Assembly (NCBI GenBank): GCA_030529455.1
Contig: JAUMWV010000009.1
Location: forward strand, 10,688-47,676
Source of the DNA: Propionibacteriaceae bacterium
GTDB lineage: Bacteria > Actinomycetota > Actinomycetes > Propionibacteriales > Propionibacteriaceae
Length of the DNA stretch: 36,989 nt
Direction of reading: 5' to 3'
The notes under the pieces were generated by a model, which saw nothing but the letters and a program-made list of their open reading frames with translations, was not told the DNA's origin and did not search any database. Each line of letters starts with the position of its first letter. Positions within the stretch are counted from its first letter, which is position 1. This document shows positions 33,238 through 36,989 of this stretch, piece by piece. The position numbers and the translations under genes are program-made.

Positions 33238-35581
33238 GCCAGCCGCCCCGGCGAGCCTGTTCGCCGCGGACCGTGGCGTCCACACCCCACCGCTGCTCAC
33301 CGGGCGGCTGCGGGACCTGCTCGCGGGCCGCAAGATCGCCATGACGGGGGTCACGGGCTTCATCGGCGAGCAGCTGCTGTGGAAGGTCCTCACCGAACTG
33401 CCGGACACCACCACCGCCGTCCTGGTGCGCCCGAAGGGGTCGGTGACGGCAGACCAGCGCGTCGCGGCCCTGCTCCGCAAGCCCATCTTCGCCGAGCTGG
33501 TGCGCGCCGCCGGATCGGTGGACGACCTGATGCGCGAGCGTGTCGAGGTGATCTCCGGCGACCTACCCGCGGTGCCGACGCTGCCCCGCGACATCGACAT
33601 CCTGGTGCACTGCGCCGGGGACGTGTCCTTCGACCCGCCGGTCGACGAGGCGTTCAAGACCAACGTCATCGGCACCAAGGCGCTGCTGGAACGCTTCCTC
33701 GAATCGGCCAGCGACGCCGACGGCAACCTGGAACGGATCCCGCACTACGTGCACATCAGCACCGCCTACACGGCCGGACGCAGGCGCGGGCCGATCCCGG
33801 AGGCCCCGCACGTCCACGAGGTGGACTACGTCGCCGAGACCGAGCGGGCGCTGGCGATGAAGGAATACGTCGAGAACGCCTCCCGCACCAGCGAGCAGCT
33901 CACCCGGCTGCGCCGCCAGGCCGAGCGGTTGCACCGCCCGGCCGGGTTCCTCACCACCAGCGAGGACACCGAGCGGCGCCGCCGCGAGTGGGTGAAACAG
34001 CAGCTGATTAGCGCTGGCACCGAACGCGCCCGTTCCCTCGGCTGGACCGACGGGTACACCTTCGCCAAGGCGATGGGGGAGCGGGTCGTCACCGACCTCG
34101 CGTCCCAGATCAAGGTGTCGGTCGTGCGCCCGGCCATCGTGGAATCCAGCCTCCGCCACCCCTACCCCGGGTGGATCGAGGGGTTCAAGATGGCCGACCC
34201 GATCATCCTGGCCTATGGCAAGGGACAGCTGCGGGAGTTCCCCGCCTCGCCCGATGCCGTCATCGACCTCGTCCCGTGCGACCACGTGGTCAACGCCATC
34301 GTCGCGGTCTGTGCCACCGAGCCGAAGGCCGGTGAGCCGGAGTTCTACCACTGCTCGTCCGGGGCGCGCAATCCGTTGACGTTCCGCGGTATCTACGAGC
34401 ACATCCGGGAATATTTCCTGGCCCACCCATACGTCAGCGGTCGAGGAGCCGTGCCGCTGCCGGAGTGGCGCTTCCCCGGCGCCGAGCCCGTGGAGCGGGT
34501 CATGTGGGTGGCCGACAAGGCCCAGCAGATCGGCAGCCGGGTGCTGTCCTTCGCCCCCCGGGGAGCGAAGGTGCGCCGCTGGACGACCAGCCTGGACCGG
34601 GCGGCCCGGCAGTTGGCTTTCCTCCGCCGCTACCTGACGCTGTACGGGGAGTACCTGCAGTCGGAGCTCCACTTCGTGGACGACTGCACGCTGGCCTTGC
34701 ACCGCTCCCTGCACCCCGACGACGTCGATTCCTTCGCTTTCGACACCGCGGCGGTGGACTGGAAGCACTACCTGCAAGGCGTCCACGTCCCGGCGATCGC
34801 CGACCCCCTGCGACGCCTGGAGGCGGCCAGGAAGAAACGCTCGGCCAGGGCCGCGACCTACCGGAAACTCCCGGCCTCCGCTCCCGGCACCGTGCTGGCC
34901 GCGTTCGACCTCGACGGCACCGTGATGGCGACCAACGTGGTCGAGACCTACCTGTGGACGCGGCTGCCGGAGCTGTCCCCATTCGGCAAGCTCGCCGAAG
35001 TCGCCAAGGTGGCCTCACAGCTGCCGCTGTACCTGGGAGCCGAGCGGCGCGACCGCGGGGTGTTCCTGCGTTCGCTGTACCGCCGCTACGCCGGTGCCGA
35101 CCTGGCGGCTCTGGAAGCCTTCGTCGACGAGCGCATGGCCCCGTTCGTCCTCGACCGGATGTCGCCCGAGGCGACCCGGCGGGTGCGTGAGCACCGCGAC
35201 GCCGGGCACACCACGATCCTGCTGACCGGAGCGATCCGCCCGCTCACCCGTCCGCTGCAGGGCCTGTTCGACGTCATCGTCGCCGCGGAACTGGCCACCG
35301 GCCCCGACGGCCGCTGCACCGGCTTCCTCACCGGTCCGCCGCTGGTCGGGGAGTCTCGTTCGGCCTGGCTCAGGCACTACGCGGCGCTGCACGACATCGA
35401 CCTGTCCCGCTCCTACGCCTACGCCGACAGCCACGTGGACCTGCCGATGCTGCGGTCGGTCGGTTCCCCCGTCGCGGTCAGCCCCGACATCGGCCTGATG
35501 CGTGCGGCTCAGGAGTCCGGCTGGTCCATCGTCGACTGGCCCTCCATGTCCCCCCTGCCCCGTTGGAAGATGCCCTCGTAA
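33230..35581 (+). CDS. Fatty-acyl-CoA-reductase-like / HAD-IB phosphatase fusion
   Basis: About 783 aa, two enzymes in one chain. Residues ~35-360 form an extended SDR of the NAD-binding-4 type: [13 protein letters not shown] (nucleotide), [18 protein letters not shown] and the catalytic YTFAK (Tyr276, Lys280). A helical FAR_C-like region follows (~380-530). Residues ~553-783 are a HAD-IB phosphatase with [11 protein letters not shown] (nucleophile Asp559), ILLTGA and [11 protein letters not shown]. The first half should reduce an acyl-CoA to aldehyde or alcohol; the HAD half may cleave a phosphate from a lipid or precursor. ATG 33230 overlaps hisA by 8 nt with GGAAGGG upstream. The pairing with the LarA-like gene 9 nt downstream suggests one pathway, not identified. 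Confidence 0.85.
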   Translation: MARPAAPASLFAADRGVHTPPLLTGRLRDLLAGRKIAMTGVTGFIGEQLLWKVLTELPDTTTAVLVRPKGSVTADQRVAALLRKPIFAELVRAAGSVDDLMRERVEVISGDLPAVPTLPRDIDILVHCAGDVSFDPPVDEAFKTNVIGTKALLERFLESASDADGNLERIPHYVHISTAYTAGRRRGPIPEAPHVHEVDYVAETERALAMKEYVENASRTSEQLTRLRRQAERLHRPAGFLTTSEDTERRRREWVKQQLISAGTERARSLGWTDGYTFAKAMGERVVTDLASQIKVSVVRPAIVESSLRHPYPGWIEGFKMADPIILAYGKGQLREFPASPDAVIDLVPCDHVVNAIVAVCATEPKAGEPEFYHCSSGARNPLTFRGIYEHIREYFLAHPYVSGRGAVPLPEWRFPGAEPVERVMWVADKAQQIGSRVLSFAPRGAKVRRWTTSLDRAARQLAFLRRYLTLYGEYLQSELHFVDDCTLALHRSLHPDDVDSFAFDTAAVDWKHYLQGVHVPAIADPLRRLEAARKKRSARAATYRKLPASAPGTVLAAFDLDGTVMATNVVETYLWTRLPELSPFGKLAEVAKVASQLPLYLGAERRDRGVFLRSLYRRYAGADLAALEAFVDERMAPFVLDRMSPEATRRVREHRDAGHTTILLTGAIRPLTRPLQGLFDVIVAAELATGPDGRCTGFLTGPPLVGESRSAWLRHYAALHDIDLSRSYAYADSHVDLPMLRSVGSPVAVSPDIGLMRAAQESGWSIVDWPSMSPLPRWKMPS

Positions 35582-35590
35582 GGAACCGAT

Positions 35591-36989
35591 ATGCCAAGGC
35601 CCGGATTCGTTCTCGACACCGATGACAAGACCCCGCCGATCCTGACGATCGGCGGCGACCGCCTGCGCGCCCAGCGTTTCGGGCTGGGGACCAAGATCGT
35701 CTATCCAGCGGAAGGCGAACCCTCCAGCGACCCGGCGCAGCTCATCAACGCCTCCTTCGACGCGCCGCTGACCGACGAGCCGCTGGTGCAGCGGCTGAGC
35801 GGATGCGGCCGCCTGACGATCGTGTTCGGCGACAATGCCTCCCCCCGGCCGCAGCCCCGCTTCGACGTGCGCCGGGACATCATCGAGAGGCTGCTGGAAC
35901 ACGCCGCGCGGGCCGGGATCGACGACGTCGCCCTGGTGTGTGCGACTGGTCTGGGCAGGCAGATGACCACCGGCGAGCTGGTCCGCCTGGTGGGGGAGCG
36001 GGTGGTGAGTTCCTTCCTGCCAGAGGGCCTGCTGCGCAGCCACGACGTGACCGACGCCGACGCCTTCGTGACGGTAGGGACCGTGGAGGGCCACGAGGTG
36101 CGGGTGAACCGGCGGGTCGCCGAGTCCGACCTGGTGGTGCAGGTGGTGGTCCGCTCTGGCGACCAGGTCGGGTCACTGCGGCAGCTGGTCTGCGGCGTCA
36201 CCGACCTCGCCACCATCGACTTCGTGGCGGGGCTGGAGGGGTTGGCCAACCCCGAGAGGGCGGCGCGGGTGGCTTCGGCGATCAGCGACGCCATCCCGGT
36301 CATCACGGTCGAGGCGGTGCTGGGCGCTCCGGTCTACGACCCTCCGCTCAGCTTCATCAGCCGCCGGGAATGGGAGTGGCGGCTGGCCGACCAGCTCTCC
36401 TACGTCGGCGTCCGCCAGTTGCTCGCGCGGGCTCCCAAGCACACCGCGTCCCGGCTCTTCGGCAGCCTGCGCGCCGACTACGCGGTACTCGACGTGATCG
36501 TCGGCGACCCGCGCGAGACCAACGACCAGGCGCGCCAGGTCTGGCGGACCGGTAACGCCGCCCACCTGCCCGAGCCCGCGGACGTGGTCGTGACCTCGGT
36601 GTGGGGCATCGGGCAGGACGCGAGCGACGTGACCGGTTCCCCGCTGGCCGCCAGCCACCATGCCCTGGTCAGCACGGGCATGGTCGCCGCCCCCGACCCG
36701 CTGGTGCGCGAGGGCGGGGTCGTGGTGGCCTTCCACCCGCTGACCAACCGGTTCTCCAACCGGCACCAGAGCGCCGCGGCGGACTTCTTCGCCGAGGTGC
36801 TGCCCGAGACGCTGGACCCGGAGGAGGTGCGCTCGGGTTACCAGGACCGCTACGTCAACGACCCCTGGTACCTGCAGCTGTACCGCACCCAGCACGCCTT
36901 CCACCCGCTGGCGGTGTTCCACCAGTGGTATGCCTGCGCGCTGGCCGCCCGCCACGTCAGCGACGTGATCTGGGTCGGCGCGGACCGGC
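35591..36989 (+). CDS. LarA-like (DUF2088) protein, 3' partial
   Basis: 466 codons visible, running off the right edge. The arrangement FGDNASPRPQP, ATGLGRQMT, LRSHDVTD and VNRRVAESDLVV follows nickel-pincer lactate racemase LarA. However, the 'GTHR' His is Gly122, the usual 'VNK' Lys appears as Arg, and the 'PHxxxGFSGG' loop is replaced by RSGDQVGSLRQLVCGV. A racemase activity is therefore doubtful; another 2-hydroxyacid reaction or a non-catalytic role is possible. No larB, larC or larE is seen. AAGGA lies ~7 nt before ATG 35591; the gap to the fusion gene is 9 nt, so it is co-transcribed. Confidence 0.75.
   Translation, partial: MPRPGFVLDTDDKTPPILTIGGDRLRAQRFGLGTKIVYPAEGEPSSDPAQLINASFDAPLTDEPLVQRLSGCGRLTIVFGDNASPRPQPRFDVRRDIIERLLEHAARAGIDDVALVCATGLGRQMTTGELVRLVGERVVSSFLPEGLLRSHDVTDADAFVTVGTVEGHEVRVNRRVAESDLVVQVVVRSGDQVGSLRQLVCGVTDLATIDFVAGLEGLANPERAARVASAISDAIPVITVEAVLGAPVYDPPLSFISRREWEWRLADQLSYVGVRQLLARAPKHTASRLFGSLRADYAVLDVIVGDPRETNDQARQVWRTGNAAHLPEPADVVVTSVWGIGQDASDVTGSPLAASHHALVSTGMVAAPDPLVREGGVVVAFHPLTNRFSNRHQSAAADFFAEVLPETLDPEEVRSGYQDRYVNDPWYLQLYRTQHAFHPLAVFHQWYACALAARHVSDVIWVGADR

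Noticed and set aside
1-36989. Insertion sequences, prophage, CRISPR or integrase sites
   Set aside because: No transposase, integrase, direct-repeat array or terminal inverted repeats were seen; gene content is housekeeping and base composition looks uniform.

Overview
This window is a chromosomal segment of a high-GC Gram-positive bacterium (Actinomycetota). The evidence is very high third-position GC, GTG starts as common as ATG, a PriA-type HisA that can also serve as TrpF, the small Trp-operon membrane protein and HGxxPAAW protein typical of actinobacteria, a mycothiol-isomerase-like (DinB-fold) protein, and many TANNNT boxes placed 6-8 nt before an initiator codon (leaderless mRNAs). 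A member of the Propionibacteriales is plausible, but that is inference.

Layout. 1-3261: cysteine desulfurase (5' cut), mnmA, a short MetE-like protein and a 66-aa membrane protein. 3258-3872 (-): ACT-domain protein. 3994-7285: gatCAB, each gene overlapping the next by 4 nt. 7395-8402: glpX. 8445-11063: an ABC-2 exporter (ATPase plus two permeases). 11079-12419 (-): dicarboxylate/amino-acid:cation symporter, sharing a strong bidirectional terminator with the exporter. 12538-14789: a tRNA-like element followed by an unrecognised 717-aa protein. 14772-15386 (-): TIGR03085-like protein. 15479-15841: S4-domain protein. 15934-21941: hisI-trpE-Trp membrane protein-HGxxPAAW-trpC-trpB-trpA-SCO1. 21991-23873 (-): response regulator and histidine kinase, preceded by an apparent acetyltransferase remnant. 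24250-27768: dnaE. 27778-33237: membrane protein, hisD, hisC, hisB, hisH, GNAT, hisA/priA. 33230-36989: acyl-CoA-reductase/HAD-IB fusion and a LarA-like protein (3' cut).

How the genes work together. hisDCBH(A) and hisI cover most late histidine steps; trpE, trpC, trpB and trpA make most of tryptophan. No trpF is present, which fits the PriA-type enzyme serving both pathways. gatCAB makes Gln-tRNA(Gln)/Asn-tRNA(Asn), and mnmA with the adjacent desulfurase thiolates tRNA U34, so the left end is rich in tRNA functions.

The most striking observation is at 12538-12608. A 71-nt sequence folds into a full tRNA cloverleaf: stems of 7, 4, 5 and 5 bp, all Watson-Crick, with canonical linkers, U8, A14, G15-C48, U33 and a 5-nt variable loop. 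It lacks the D-loop GG and the T-loop TTC; both loops carry GCAGCA instead. It ends 27 nt before the start codon of the 717-aa protein. I propose a tRNA-mimic RNA working with, or controlling, an uncharacterised protein. Second in interest are a probable ~25-nt deletion that frameshifts the end of hisB, the reductase/HAD fusion paired with a LarA-like protein lacking key residues, and the decayed acetyltransferase upstream of the histidine kinase.
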